NCBI RefSeq assembly: GCF_003626735.1
Contig: NZ_RBHX01000001.1
Span: 1,178,001-1,242,000, forward strand
Source: Microbacterium sp. CGR2
Lineage (GTDB): Bacteria; Actinomycetota; Actinomycetes; Actinomycetales; Microbacteriaceae
Direction: 5' to 3'
DNA length: 64,000 bases
The notes under the pieces were generated by a model. It was given only the letters and a program-made list of their open reading frames with translations, was not told where the DNA came from and ran no database searches. The stretch's first letter is position 1. The number at the start of each line of letters is the position of its first letter. Both the position numbers and the translations under genes were made by a program. This document shows positions 40,688 to 49,386 of the stretch, piece by piece.

Positions 40688-42072
40688 CTGAAAGCGGCAT
40701 AATCTTCAACCCGCCGCCCGGGTGGCCGAAGCCGCCTGTCGGCTGGATTCCGCCCGCAGGGTGGACTCCTGACCCGGCTTGGCCTGAGGCCCCCGTGGGT
40801 TGGCAGCTCTGGCTGACCCCTGACGATGGCCAAAAGGCGACTCAAGGGGCACCGATCAATGCGTCGATGGCGGCCGAGGTCGCTCCTGCCAGAACCCGCG
40901 CCGAGGCGAAAGCGGAGGCTTCTCGATCCACACTGAATCCTCCGAGCTCCGAGATGGCGTCGCCCACCACGGAGGCAGGAAGGATCGCCTACTTAGAGGC
41001 GGAGAATGCGTCCCTGCGTGCTCAGGTTGGTGCAGCGACGTCAGGGGATTTCGTGGAGCTCGACGATGCGCGAGTCCTGCAAGACGTCGGCATCTACCGC
41101 TATCACCACCCACTCGAGTCGGCTGCCGCCTACCAAGACGAGCTTCGCAATCTGGAGCGCGCTGTAGCCGAGCTAGTTAGTTCTGGGCGCGCGATCGTGA
41201 GGTCGGAACTCTTCACGCTGAACAACTCGCTCTCCCAAGGACGCCGCATGTCGGACGATCTCGCGAAACTCATGCTCAGGGCGTATAACGCTGAGGCGGA
41301 CAACGCCATCCGCACGCTTCGCGCGGGAAACGTTGTGACAGCTCTAAAGCGTCTGGATGCCTCGAAAAAGGCGATCGCAAAACTTGGACAGCTGATGGAG
41401 ATGCATATCGGTGACGAGTTTCATGAGCTACGAGTTCGAGAAATCGAGTTGACCGCTGACTGGTTGATTAAGAAGCAACAGGAGCGTGAAGCGGAGCGCG
41501 ACGAGCGTGCGCGGTTACGCGAGGAGAAGCGGGTCTCACGCGAGCTCGCCGAGGAACGTGCGCGCTTGGACAAAGAACGTCTGCATCTCGTCAACACACT
41601 GGCGGCACTGCAGCAGGCTGGAGACGTAGACGACGCACTAATCCAGCGTCTTGCTGCGATTGATGAGGCGATCGTTCAGAACGACTTCCGCGCGGCCAAC
41701 ATCCGCGCTGGCTATGTTTACGTCATATCGAACCAGGGCGCGTTTGGAAGCAACGTGGTCAAGATCGGGCTGACCCGCCGTCTCGAGCCGCGTGAGCGGA
41801 TCTTCGAGCTCGGAGGAGCGTCCGTTCCGTTCCGGTTTGACACGCATGCGTTGTTCTTCTCAGAAGATGCCGTCACGCTTGAAGCAGACCTTCATCGGCA
41901 CTTCTCCGACCGAGCTGTCAACCGAGCGAATGCTCGCAAGGAGTTCTTCTTCGCTACCCCCACCGAGGTGCGCGACGTGCTCCTCAACAAGGTTGGAAAC
42001 ATTTTGGAGTTCACTGACGAGGTCGAGGCAACGGAGTATCGCCAATCGGTAGCGCTCTGGCCTACGCAGTAG
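40684..42072 (+). CDS. DUF4041-GIY-YIG (T5orf172/Mug113) protein with PPxGW repeats
   Basis: 462 residues. The N-terminus has repeated PPxGW units (PPPGWPKPPVGW, PPAGWTPDPAWPEAPVGW), followed by a linker, DUF4041 (about 125-300, with the long charged helix QEREAERDERARLREEKRVSRELAEERARL), and a T5orf172-type GIY-YIG domain at about 345-440: GYVYVISNQGAFGSNVVKIGLTRRLEPRERI, ASVPFRFDTHALFFSEDAVTLEADLHRHF, RKEFFFATPTEV. The GIY-YIG residues (GYVYV, KIGLTRR, Glu) are intact, so nuclease activity is plausible. Coupled to the preceding coiled-coil gene. Confidence 0.85.
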   Translation: MTESGIIFNPPPGWPKPPVGWIPPAGWTPDPAWPEAPVGWQLWLTPDDGQKATQGAPINASMAAEVAPARTRAEAKAEASRSTLNPPSSEMASPTTEAGRIAYLEAENASLRAQVGAATSGDFVELDDARVLQDVGIYRYHHPLESAAAYQDELRNLERAVAELVSSGRAIVRSELFTLNNSLSQGRRMSDDLAKLMLRAYNAEADNAIRTLRAGNVVTALKRLDASKKAIAKLGQLMEMHIGDEFHELRVREIELTADWLIKKQQEREAERDERARLREEKRVSRELAEERARLDKERLHLVNTLAALQQAGDVDDALIQRLAAIDEAIVQNDFRAANIRAGYVYVISNQGAFGSNVVKIGLTRRLEPRERIFELGGASVPFRFDTHALFFSEDAVTLEADLHRHFSDRAVNRANARKEFFFATPTEVRDVLLNKVGNILEFTDEVEATEYRQSVALWPTQ

Positions 42073-42114
42073 TCCGGCCGTCAGCGGCGCTGGAAATGGC
42101 CGCTAGCCGCTTTA

Positions 42115-42690
42115 CGAAATGAATGCTCGCACCACCTGCTCTACTCAGGCCGACCGTCAGCCGCCCCTGCATCCGCTGACTACTCTCATTCATCCCGACG
42201 ATCTCCACGGGCTTCCCAGCGCCACATACTTCGTGTCGATCGCATCCAACGTGGCAACCGTCGACGCATCTCACACATGCGGCCCCGACAGATCAATCAC
42301 GACGCGATCAGGATCGATTGAGTACGAGAACAACGTCGTCAGGTCATTGCTCGACGCGAGGACAGTGCCCCTTCCACGACATACGTCACAACACCTCCCG
42401 CCGCACCCAGAACCCGACGAACCGTCACGAAGTGCGTCACCCGCCGCACGAACAGCACCGACGCCACGAGCGCTCCGCCGACGACCCCGACCGCCAGGTT
42501 GTGCGTGATCAGTACCAGCACAACGGTCAACACCATCACGAAGGTCTCGCTCTTCGGCATCCGCTTCAATGTCGACGGACGCACCTTGTGCCAGTCGAAC
42601 GCTCCGATCGCGACCATGATCATCACGGCCACGAGCGCCGCCATCGGGATCGTCCCGGACCTCGCGGGTCAGCATCCGCGGATTCTTCAG
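42115..42690 (-). pseudogene. Decayed SulP family anion transporter
   Basis: MAALVAVMIMVAIGAFDWH ... MPKSETFVMVLTVVLVLITHNLAVGVVGG ... RRVTHFVTV is the last membrane part of a SulP protein. The frame breaks at about 42370 (one base lost before ASSNDLTTLFSYSIDPDRVVIDLSGPHV), then TGA replaces the conserved Trp of the STAS domain (DASTVATLDAI follows), and another base is lost near 42215 before KPVEIVGMNESSQRM. The N-terminal 400 or so residues are absent. It marks the right edge of the nuclease-rich block. Positions 42691-42972 hold only a GCCCGCTAGCGGGC palindrome (42712-42725). Confidence 0.85.
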
Positions 42691-42972
42691 CGCTTGAAGC
42701 ACCGTGGATTCGCCCGCTAGCGGGCAGGATCATCGACCGCAGTTGTGAAGAGAAGGCCCAGAGAAGGGTGCTCGCGAATGAAGCAGACGTCTAGCGAAGC
42801 GGATGCCGGGGCAGGTGCCTCTGCCTGCAGACCCCGCGCGACGACCAGCCGAACAGCGCGTCGGCGTGTGCGATAACAATCAACCCCGGTGGGTCACTCC
42901 CTGATAGACGCCCGTCATAACGAAGCTGCAACTCCGCACGGAAGGCTCACAGCGCTCTGCCAGGATGAGCGC

Positions 42973-44052
42973 ATGACGACACCGAATACCACTCCCGCCG
43001 GTTGGTACGACGACGGCTCTGGTCGCCAGCGCTGGTGGGATGGTCAGCAGTGGGGGAGCTTTGCTGACGAGGTTAGCGCGGGCGGTCCCACGGCGATCGC
43101 AACGGCCCCCGCCGCCTACTCCGGTGCGCATCCCGCCGGAGCCCTTCCGAAGAAGCTCAACGTTCTCGCTTTGGTCGCTGCGATCGTTGCCGCTGTCGGA
43201 TTTATTTTCGCTTGTATGCCCGGCGCCATGATCGTTGGCTGGATTCTGCTGCCGATCGCCTTCGTGCTGAGCATCGTCTCGCTCTTCCTCAAAGGTGACA
43301 AGAAGTGGCTCGGCATCGTCGGCCTCGTGCTGTCCATCGTCGGGACGATCGTTGGTGTCTTGGTGTTCCTCGGTGTTGTCGCGACCGCCGCTGACGAGGC
43401 GTTTAGCGGCGGTGACACCAGCGTCACCCAGCCGGGGGAACCTGGCGAGGCCGAGGAGCCTGCCGAAGAAGAGCCTGCAGAAGCTGCGGAGGGCAGTCGG
43501 GAGAACCCATTCCCTATCGGGTCGGAGATTAGCAACAGCGACTGGGCCGTCGTCGTTAACACGGTGAACGCTGACGGCAACGCCATCGTCTCCGAAGCCA
43601 ACCAGTTCAACGAGGCGGCTCCTGCTGGTTCTCACTATGAGATCGTGAACTACACGATCACTTACAAGGGTGCCGACTCGGCCACCTCGTCCGAGGTCAC
43701 GGTGGATGTCGTGACGTCCGCTGGCAATGTCATCAACAGCTATGACACCTATGTCAGTCTTTCGGATGAGTTTGGATTCGAGGAACTCTTCGCAGGTGCT
43801 ACCGTCACTGGATCGCAGGCGTTCCTGGTGCCCGATGGCGAAACCATTGTCGTTCGTGTCACCCCGGTTTCTTCGCGGACGAGGTCTTCATTCAGCCGTG
43901 ATCATCCGATGATGCGAATGAAGCCCTGGCACCTGCGGTGTCAGAGCTTCGCTCGTCTCGTTAGGTGGAGCGCGCTCCGCCCCCTCCCCGATGACGGATG
44001 CTGCCCCAAACTTCGCCGCAGAACACGGTATCCGCCGCCTTCCCCGGCGTGA
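42973..44052 (+). CDS. DUF2510 membrane protein with DUF4352-like domain, C-terminus frameshifted
   Basis: 359 residues as read. DUF2510 (PAGWYDDGSGRQRWWDGQQW, about 8-27), three hydrophobic segments (about 62-132), an acidic Glu/Pro linker and an exported beta domain of DUF4352 type (NPFPIGSEISNSDWAVVVNTV, GSHYEIVNYTITYKG, FLVPDGETIVVRVTP). After VRVTP the frame gives an Arg/Ser-rich tail of 60 residues, whereas a shift of one base gives GFFADEVFIQP and a TGA at 43899, the ending expected for such proteins. A base is therefore missing near 43866, by mutation or sequencing error. Confidence 0.8.
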   Translation: MTTPNTTPAGWYDDGSGRQRWWDGQQWGSFADEVSAGGPTAIATAPAAYSGAHPAGALPKKLNVLALVAAIVAAVGFIFACMPGAMIVGWILLPIAFVLSIVSLFLKGDKKWLGIVGLVLSIVGTIVGVLVFLGVVATAADEAFSGGDTSVTQPGEPGEAEEPAEEEPAEAAEGSRENPFPIGSEISNSDWAVVVNTVNADGNAIVSEANQFNEAAPAGSHYEIVNYTITYKGADSATSSEVTVDVVTSAGNVINSYDTYVSLSDEFGFEELFAGATVTGSQAFLVPDGETIVVRVTPVSSRTRSSFSRDHPMMRMKPWHLRCQSFARLVRWSALRPLPDDGCCPKLRRRTRYPPPSPA

Positions 44053-44505
44053 CGGTGATCGCGAGGATCCGCCGCGTGCTGACCCTTTCGCTGACCGCGG
44101 CGCTCCTATTTCCCGCCTTCATGTCGTCCAGCAAGGGCTATTGCCCGGGGTGGCGTCGACGCGAACGGCGGGTTCATCGACGCGACCGGCAAATCCGTCG
44201 AGGAGGCACCTCAATGCGTCCAGTTGACGCTGGCGCCAGGCCCGCTGGTCTTCGTCGGGATCGCGCTGATCGTCCTCATCGCGATCGGCCGGGTCATGAA
44301 GGCACCCGACGAACTCACGGCCCTGCGGATCCTCGACCGCTCGGCGATCGCCGTCGCTGCCCTCGTGGTCGTCGCGATCGTGGTGTCCCAGGTGTGGTTC
44401 CAGATGATCCCGCTCGAGGCCTTCAACGACGGGTCCTGGTCGCTCTTCAGCCCCTTCCCCTCCGGCAACATCGACGTCGAGATCACGCCGATGACGATGC
44501 CCTGA
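44049..44505 (+). pseudogene. Membrane protein gene broken by a single-base frame change
   Basis: From GTG 44049 (or ATG 43998) the frame reads VTVIARIRRVLTLSLTAALLF ... SSSKGYCPG, then becomes Arg-rich. Skipping one base near 44152 continues as GVDANGGFIDATGKSVEEAPQC into LTLAPGPLVFVGIALIVLIAIGRVM, two more membrane segments and IDVEITPMTMP. The whole would be a protein of about 150 residues with an N-terminal and two later membrane helices. No family recognised. It directly follows another gene with a one-base break. Confidence 0.6.
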
Positions 44506-44522
44506 CCGCAAGGTGTGGCGAT

Positions 44523-44600
44523 GGCGTTTCGTCTCGCTTCGCTCGCTCAACGCCCGGGACGGGGCGTTTCGTCTCGCAGGCTCGCTCAACGGCCCGGGGC
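44523..44600 (-). repeat. Dispersed repeat, two adjacent copies
   Basis: GGCGTTTCGTCTCGC followed by GCTCGCTCAACG occurs at 44523-44552 and again at 44563-44592, separated by CCCGGGACGG. On the minus strand this is the GTTGAGCGAGC...GCGAGACGAAACGCC element, starting just after the stop of the GTPase gene. Confidence 0.85.
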
Positions 44601-44604
44601 CGCC

Positions 44605-45735
44605 TCAGCCCTTCCCCGGCTTGACCTTCTTGAACCACACACCGACCTGCTGCTGGAACAGTTCCCGCACCATGTTGTTGTCGAGCGCACCGTCGATACC
44701 CCGCAACCTGCCCTGCGTGAGTTCCCCGCAGACGACAGCCCATGCGTATCCGATAGCGAGGGTGAAGGAGCTCGCCACGGCACCGGAGACCACGCCGCCC
44801 ACGATCGTCCCCGCACCAGGGATGAGCTTCAGCAGACCGCCGGCCGCGGCGCGTCCTGCGGCCGAGACCGCCACCGTGGCCGCGGTTGCCGCGAGGGTGG
44901 CGGTCTCCATCTTGACGCCGTAGATGGCGGAGACTCGGGCCATCATCGCGAGCTGAATCGGCACGAGCACTCCCGCGTCGGCGACCGGGATGGGTATTGC
45001 GCCGACAGTCAGCGCCGACGCGGCAGCCGTGCGGACAACTGCTTGAGCTTGTTTGCGCTTTCTGTCCAGATCGACTTTCTGTGCTGCCGCAAGGGCTGCT
45101 TCAACACCTGCGGGAGCTGCGCGAAAGGTGGCATCAACAAGATCCTTCAGGCCGTGTTGCACCTGTCCGGTGAACTCGTCCGCCGTCGACATCACCAGGA
45201 TCGGTCGGCCATTCACGATCGGCAGGTCGAGGCTGGCGATGTGCTCAGCCAGGGTCACGGCATCCGCGTGATACTGGCCCGCCCGGGACGGCACCTGCGT
45301 GAGCACGACGACGACCGGAAGGCCCAGCTGGTGGAGCTTACGGATGAACTCCGCCTCGGTCTCTTCGAATCGACGGTCCGTCGCTCGGACGCAGTACCAC
45401 GCGACGTGGATCTGCTCGGAGAGCGGTTGTTGCCGCATCCGCTTGATGTACGCCCCGAGCTCCTTGATCAGAGCGTCGGTGTCCTTCCCGATCTCCAGCC
45501 CGCGGGTGTCCAGGAGCCCGAGGAAGCCGGATCGATGGATGTAGAGGTGCTCCTCCATCGTGACCGGCTCGCCGACGCCCGTGGGTGCGACGTCTTCGCC
45601 GAAGATGGCGTTGATCAGAGTGGACTTGCCGACGCCCGTCTTGCCGAAGATCGCCAGGTTGAACCGGCCGATCTCTCGCGCCTGATCCTTCCACTCCTGG
45701 CGGAAGCTGTCTTCGGAGAAGGTTTCGTCAGTCAT
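44605..45735 (-). CDS. P-loop GTPase with DUF697-like C-terminal membrane-associated domain
   Basis: 376 residues; ATG 45735. G1 GKTGVGKST (about 32-40), G3 LLDTRGLE, and VVVVLTQVPSR in the G4 position (TQ instead of the usual NKxD). The C-terminal half (VRTAAASALTVGAIPIPVADAGVLVPIQ ... GRAAAGGLLKLIPGAGTIVGGVVSGAVASSFTLAIGYAW) is the hydrophobic DUF697-type region of YcjF/Era-like GTPases. Probably a membrane-associated regulatory GTPase; its target is unknown. Stands alone between repeats. Confidence 0.88.
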   Translation of the reverse strand: MTDETFSEDSFRQEWKDQAREIGRFNLAIFGKTGVGKSTLINAIFGEDVAPTGVGEPVTMEEHLYIHRSGFLGLLDTRGLEIGKDTDALIKELGAYIKRMRQQPLSEQIHVAWYCVRATDRRFEETEAEFIRKLHQLGLPVVVVLTQVPSRAGQYHADAVTLAEHIASLDLPIVNGRPILVMSTADEFTGQVQHGLKDLVDATFRAAPAGVEAALAAAQKVDLDRKRKQAQAVVRTAAASALTVGAIPIPVADAGVLVPIQLAMMARVSAIYGVKMETATLAATAATVAVSAAGRAAAGGLLKLIPGAGTIVGGVVSGAVASSFTLAIGYAWAVVCGELTQGRLRGIDGALDNNMVRELFQQQVGVWFKKVKPGKG

Positions 45736-45853
45736 CGCGCACGCTCTCTGAGACTGCGGCCTTGCGGCTCGTGAGAGGACTTCCCTCTCGGTGAGCATCA
45801 TCGTATAGGCCGTCGCTCCGCGCCGGCCGAGGGTTGAGTGCTCGGGGCGGGGA

Positions 45854-45889
45854 GGCGTTTCGTCTCGCAGGCTCGCTCAACGACCGGGG
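45854..45889 (-). repeat. Dispersed repeat copy downstream of the GntR gene
   Basis: 36 bases identical to 54114-54149 (GGCGTTTCGTCTCGCAGG, then CTCGCTCAACGACCGGGG). A fragment of a further copy follows at 45902-45917. The rest of 45736-45976 shows no gene. Confidence 0.85.
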
Positions 45890-45976
45890 CGGCGCGCAGG
45901 AAGGCGTTTCGGGTCGCCTGTGCTGCCGGTTCTGCTTCCGATGGAGTCAAGACCCTCGGGCGGGCCCCGCCGAGCT

Positions 45977-46681
45977 CTACTGCGTCAACTTCACGAAATA
46001 CTCATACCGGTCACCCGGCGATGAGCTCGACACATACTCGACCGGCCGCCCGGAGGTATCGCTCGTCCACCGGTTGATCGTCAGCAACGGGAATCCCTCC
46101 GCGACCCCCAAAGCGTCCGCCTGCTCAGGCGTCGCGGCCTCGGCGCGGATCTTCTCGCTGGCTTCCCTGAGGTAGATGCCCAGCTCCGCGAACAGCGCAT
46201 ACAGCGACTGCGTTCGACCCAGGTCCTCGGCTTTGAGCCGGGCGCCGATCTCGTCGGGAACCCACGACACCATCAGGCAGAACGGCCGGTCGTCGTTGAG
46301 CCGCACACGCGCGATGCGCCAGAGGTGGGCGCCGGGCAGGAAGTCGGTGGCGTTGAGGGGCGGCGAGGGATCGGGTTCGATCACGATGTCACGGATGCCG
46401 GGCCGGAGGCCGAGATCGCGCATGACGTCGGTGAAGCTGCGCAGATCGCCGAGCGTGTGGGTCATGCCCTGCTCGCTCACGTAGGTGCCCGACCCGCGCT
46501 GCCGTCGTAGCAAGTTCACCTGGGTGAGCACGTTGAGCGCCTGGCGCACCGTGTTGCGACTGACGCCGAACAGCTCGCCCAACTCGAGCTCGCCGGGGAG
46601 GCGTTCCCCCGACTTCCACCGGCCATCGGCGATCTCCTGTCGCAGTTGGTCGGCGATCTGTTGATATGCCGGTTTTGTCAC
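45977..46681 (-). CDS. GntR family (HutC/UTRA) transcriptional regulator
   Basis: 234 residues from a GTG at 46681, chosen because the HTH begins immediately (PAYQQIADQLRQEIADGRWKSGERLPGELELGELFGVSRNTVRQAL, GSGTYV). The C-terminal UTRA domain (about 95-230) binds a small ligand (LWRIARVRLNDDRPFCLMVSWVP, ... FPLLTINRWT ... PVEYVSSSSPGDRYEYFVKL). Divergent from the ribose-type ABC operon, with TGTA-N2-TACA sites between, so it is the likely repressor of that operon. Confidence 0.92.
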   Translation of the reverse strand: MTKPAYQQIADQLRQEIADGRWKSGERLPGELELGELFGVSRNTVRQALNVLTQVNLLRRQRGSGTYVSEQGMTHTLGDLRSFTDVMRDLGLRPGIRDIVIEPDPSPPLNATDFLPGAHLWRIARVRLNDDRPFCLMVSWVPDEIGARLKAEDLGRTQSLYALFAELGIYLREASEKIRAEAATPEQADALGVAEGFPLLTINRWTSDTSGRPVEYVSSSSPGDRYEYFVKLTQ

Positions 46682-46705
46682 CCTGTCACCTTGCCATAAG
46701 CCAAA

Positions 46706-46740
46706 TGTACCTACAGCTATTGAAGTTGTACCCACAACTT
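46706..46740. promoter_or_regulatory. GntR/HutC operators (TGTACCYACA twice)
   Basis: TGTACCTACA (46706-46715), a perfect TGTA-N2-TACA palindrome, and TGTACCCACA (46727-46736) are 21 bases apart, two helical turns. The second lies inside the inverted repeat AAGTTGT-ACCC-ACAACTT (46723-46740). They sit between the divergent GntR and transporter genes. Confidence 0.75.
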
Positions 46741-46823
46741 GATATGGTCATCTCACGCTGTACCCGACCACACGATACAAGCCAGCGCGAGCTACCCCCC
46801 TCGATCAACGAAGAGAAGAGATC

Positions 46824-47867
46824 ATGCAACGACGCAACCACTTCCGCCGCACCGCTGCGACGGCCGCCGCTCTGCTCACCGCTGTCGGCCTCCTCGCCGC
46901 CTGCACGGGCCCCGATTCCTCCACCTCTCCGGGGGCCACGGATGGCGGCGGCGATGGCGACGCCCGCATCGCATTCGTCTCGCAGGTCGAGGGCATCCCC
47001 TACTTCTCCGGATTCAAGACCGGGGCGGAGAAGGCCGCCGAGGAGTTCGGCGTCTCCTACACGCAGTCGGGCCCCGCCAAGGCGGACTCCGCCGAGCAGA
47101 AGCGAATCGTCGACGGACTCGTCGCCCAGGGCTACGACGGCATCGCGATCTCGCCCCTCGACCCCACCTCGATGGACGGCTCGATCGCCGCGGCTTCCTC
47201 CGACGGCCTCGCCGTCATAACCGCCGACGCCGACGCTCCGAACAGCAAGCGCACCGTGTTCGTCTCCCAGGTCAGCGACGAGGAGCTCGGCCAGACGGCC
47301 ATGGACCAGATCGCCGAGCAGGCCGGCAGCAAGGGCCAGTACGCGATCGTCTCGGGTGCGGCGGATGTCGCGACCTTCAACTCGTGGTCGCAGGCAGCGG
47401 TTGACCACCAGCTCGCCGAATACCCCGATATGGAGCTCGTCGGCGGCATCCGCCACACCGCTGACAGCGCCGAAGCCCTCCGCGAAGCGCAGGACCTGCT
47501 GACCGCCTACCCGGAACTCGCCGGCATCATCGCCGTCCCTTCCACCGCGGTCCCCGGTGTCGCGCAGGCCGTGCAGAACGCCGGCAAGTCCGGAGACGTG
47601 GCCGTGACCGGATTCGGCAGCCCCAAGACGGTGTCCCCGTTCATCGCCTCGGGTGTCATGAAGTCCAGCGTGCTGTGGAACGTCGAAGACCTCGGCTACC
47701 TCACCGTCTGGGCTCTCACCCAGGTGATCGAGGGTAACGAGTTCTCCGCAGAGAACGACGTCCCCGGGCTCGACGAACCCGTGCGCTACGACGAGGCCAC
47801 CCAGACCCTGCTGCTCGGCGAGCCGACCGTGTTCACCAAGGAGAACGTCGATGACTTCGACTTCTGA
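46824..47867 (+). CDS. Ribose-type ABC transporter solute-binding lipoprotein
   Basis: 347 residues; lipobox LAAC with Cys27. After a Ser/Gly/Asp linker, the type I periplasmic fold of the RbsB/LsrB group: IAFVSQVEGIPYFSGFKTGAEKAAEEFG, KRIVDGLVAQGYDGIAISPLDP, VITADADAP, YAIVSGAAD, GIIAVPSTAVPGVAQAVQNAG, VAVTGFGSPK. It resembles rhamnose/autoinducer-2-type binders more than classic RbsB. It overlaps the ATPase gene by 17 bases. The ligand is probably a pentose or a ribosyl compound given the downstream enzymes. Confidence 0.92.
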   Translation: MQRRNHFRRTAATAAALLTAVGLLAACTGPDSSTSPGATDGGGDGDARIAFVSQVEGIPYFSGFKTGAEKAAEEFGVSYTQSGPAKADSAEQKRIVDGLVAQGYDGIAISPLDPTSMDGSIAAASSDGLAVITADADAPNSKRTVFVSQVSDEELGQTAMDQIAEQAGSKGQYAIVSGAADVATFNSWSQAAVDHQLAEYPDMELVGGIRHTADSAEALREAQDLLTAYPELAGIIAVPSTAVPGVAQAVQNAGKSGDVAVTGFGSPKTVSPFIASGVMKSSVLWNVEDLGYLTVWALTQVIEGNEFSAENDVPGLDEPVRYDEATQTLLLGEPTVFTKENVDDFDF

Positions 47868-49386
47868 CCCGTCACCCCTCCTCGCCGTCCGCGGAGTCTC
47901 GAAGAGATTCGGCGCGGTCGTCGCACTGGAAGACGTCTCCCTCGAGATCGGCCGGGCCGAACGCGTGGCGATCATGGGCGAGAACGGTGCCGGCAAGTCG
48001 ACGCTCATGAAGCTGCTCGCCGGCGTCTACAGCCCCGACGACGGCTCCATGTCGTTCGACGGGGAGCCGTACGCTCCCGCCGACCCGCACGCCGCCCTGG
48101 CCCTCGGGGTGTCGACGGTCTACCAGGAGCCGGCGTTCTTCGCCCACCTCTCGGTGATCGAGAACCTGTTCATGGGCAACCTTCCCCGCACGCGGCTCGG
48201 ATCGGTCGACACCGCGGCGATGCGCACCGAGGCCCAGGCCTTGCTGCGAAGGCTCAACCTCCCGGAGAAGCTTCTCGACCGGAAGATGGGCGAACTGTCG
48301 CTCGGCGAGCAGCAGCAGGTGCTCATCGCCCGGGCCGTACGCGTCGACGCCCGCATCCTCATCCTCGATGAGCCGACCTCGATCTTGACCCGAGCCGAGT
48401 CGGAGCGGCTGTTCGACATCGTCGACACGCTGATCGCCGAAGGGACCTCCGTCGTCTCGATCACCCACCGCTTCGACGAACTCGAGCGCCTGGGGGAGCG
48501 GTTCATCGTGCTCCGGGACGGCCGCTACGTCGGCGAGACCGACGACCCGGCGCAGGAGCCGCTGCTGAAGATGATGGGTGGCCGCTCGGGCGCAGCCCTT
48601 GCACCCCTCGCCGCCGAAGAGCGCCCGCCGCTCCCCGAAGGTACGCCCCCCACCCTGACCGTCGAGCGGCTGACGGTCGAAGGGCAGTTCGAGGACATCT
48701 CCTTCGAGGTCTACCCCGGGCGCATCACCGGCCTGTACGGACTCGTGGGCGCCGGACGCAGCGAGGTCGCCCTGACGATCTTCGGAGCGACCGCGCTGAC
48801 CTCGGGCACGATGACCCTCGGCGCACGTCCCTTCGCGCCGCGCAGCACCCGCGACGCGCTCAACCACGGCGTCGCCTACGTGCCCGAAGACCGCAAGACC
48901 CAGGGCGTTTTCCCGTTCATGAACGTCACCGAGAACCTCACAGCATCCACCCACGAGAAGATCACCACGACCGGGCTCATCCGCGTCGCCAAGGAGCAGG
49001 GGTTCGTGTCGGCATGGATCTCGAAGTTCTCGATCAAGACCGCGACCAGCCGAGCCGGCATCCTTACCCTGTCGGGCGGAAACCAGCAGAAGACGCTCCT
49101 CGCCCGCGCCGTCGCCACCGAGCCCAAACTGTTGATCCTCGATGAGCCCACCCGCGGGATCGACGTCGCCACGAAGGCCGAGATCCATCGCGACATCCGC
49201 GACCTCGCGGCCACCGGTGTCGCGGTGCTGGTCATCAGCAGCGAACTCCCGGAGCTGATCGCCCTGTCCGACCACGTCCACGTTCTGAGAGAGGGGCACA
49301 TGACCGCCTCATTCACCCGCGAGCAGGCGACAGAGGATGCTGTGCTCCGCGCCGCGGTCGGAGCGGGGGTGAGCGCAGGTGGCTGA
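47851..49386 (+). CDS. Ribose-type ABC transporter ATP-binding protein (two ABC domains)
   Basis: 511 residues, the normal RbsA length. The first ABC domain has Walker A GENGAGKST, signature LSLGEQQQV and ILDEPTS; the second has the degenerate GLVGAGRSE and LSGGNQQKT with LILDEPTRGIDV. This CUT2-type tandem ATPase drives the two following permeases. It overlaps both neighbours (17 bases upstream, 8 downstream). Confidence 0.95.
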   Translation: MTSTSDPSPLLAVRGVSKRFGAVVALEDVSLEIGRAERVAIMGENGAGKSTLMKLLAGVYSPDDGSMSFDGEPYAPADPHAALALGVSTVYQEPAFFAHLSVIENLFMGNLPRTRLGSVDTAAMRTEAQALLRRLNLPEKLLDRKMGELSLGEQQQVLIARAVRVDARILILDEPTSILTRAESERLFDIVDTLIAEGTSVVSITHRFDELERLGERFIVLRDGRYVGETDDPAQEPLLKMMGGRSGAALAPLAAEERPPLPEGTPPTLTVERLTVEGQFEDISFEVYPGRITGLYGLVGAGRSEVALTIFGATALTSGTMTLGARPFAPRSTRDALNHGVAYVPEDRKTQGVFPFMNVTENLTASTHEKITTTGLIRVAKEQGFVSAWISKFSIKTATSRAGILTLSGGNQQKTLLARAVATEPKLLILDEPTRGIDVATKAEIHRDIRDLAATGVAVLVISSELPELIALSDHVHVLREGHMTASFTREQATEDAVLRAAVGAGVSAGG

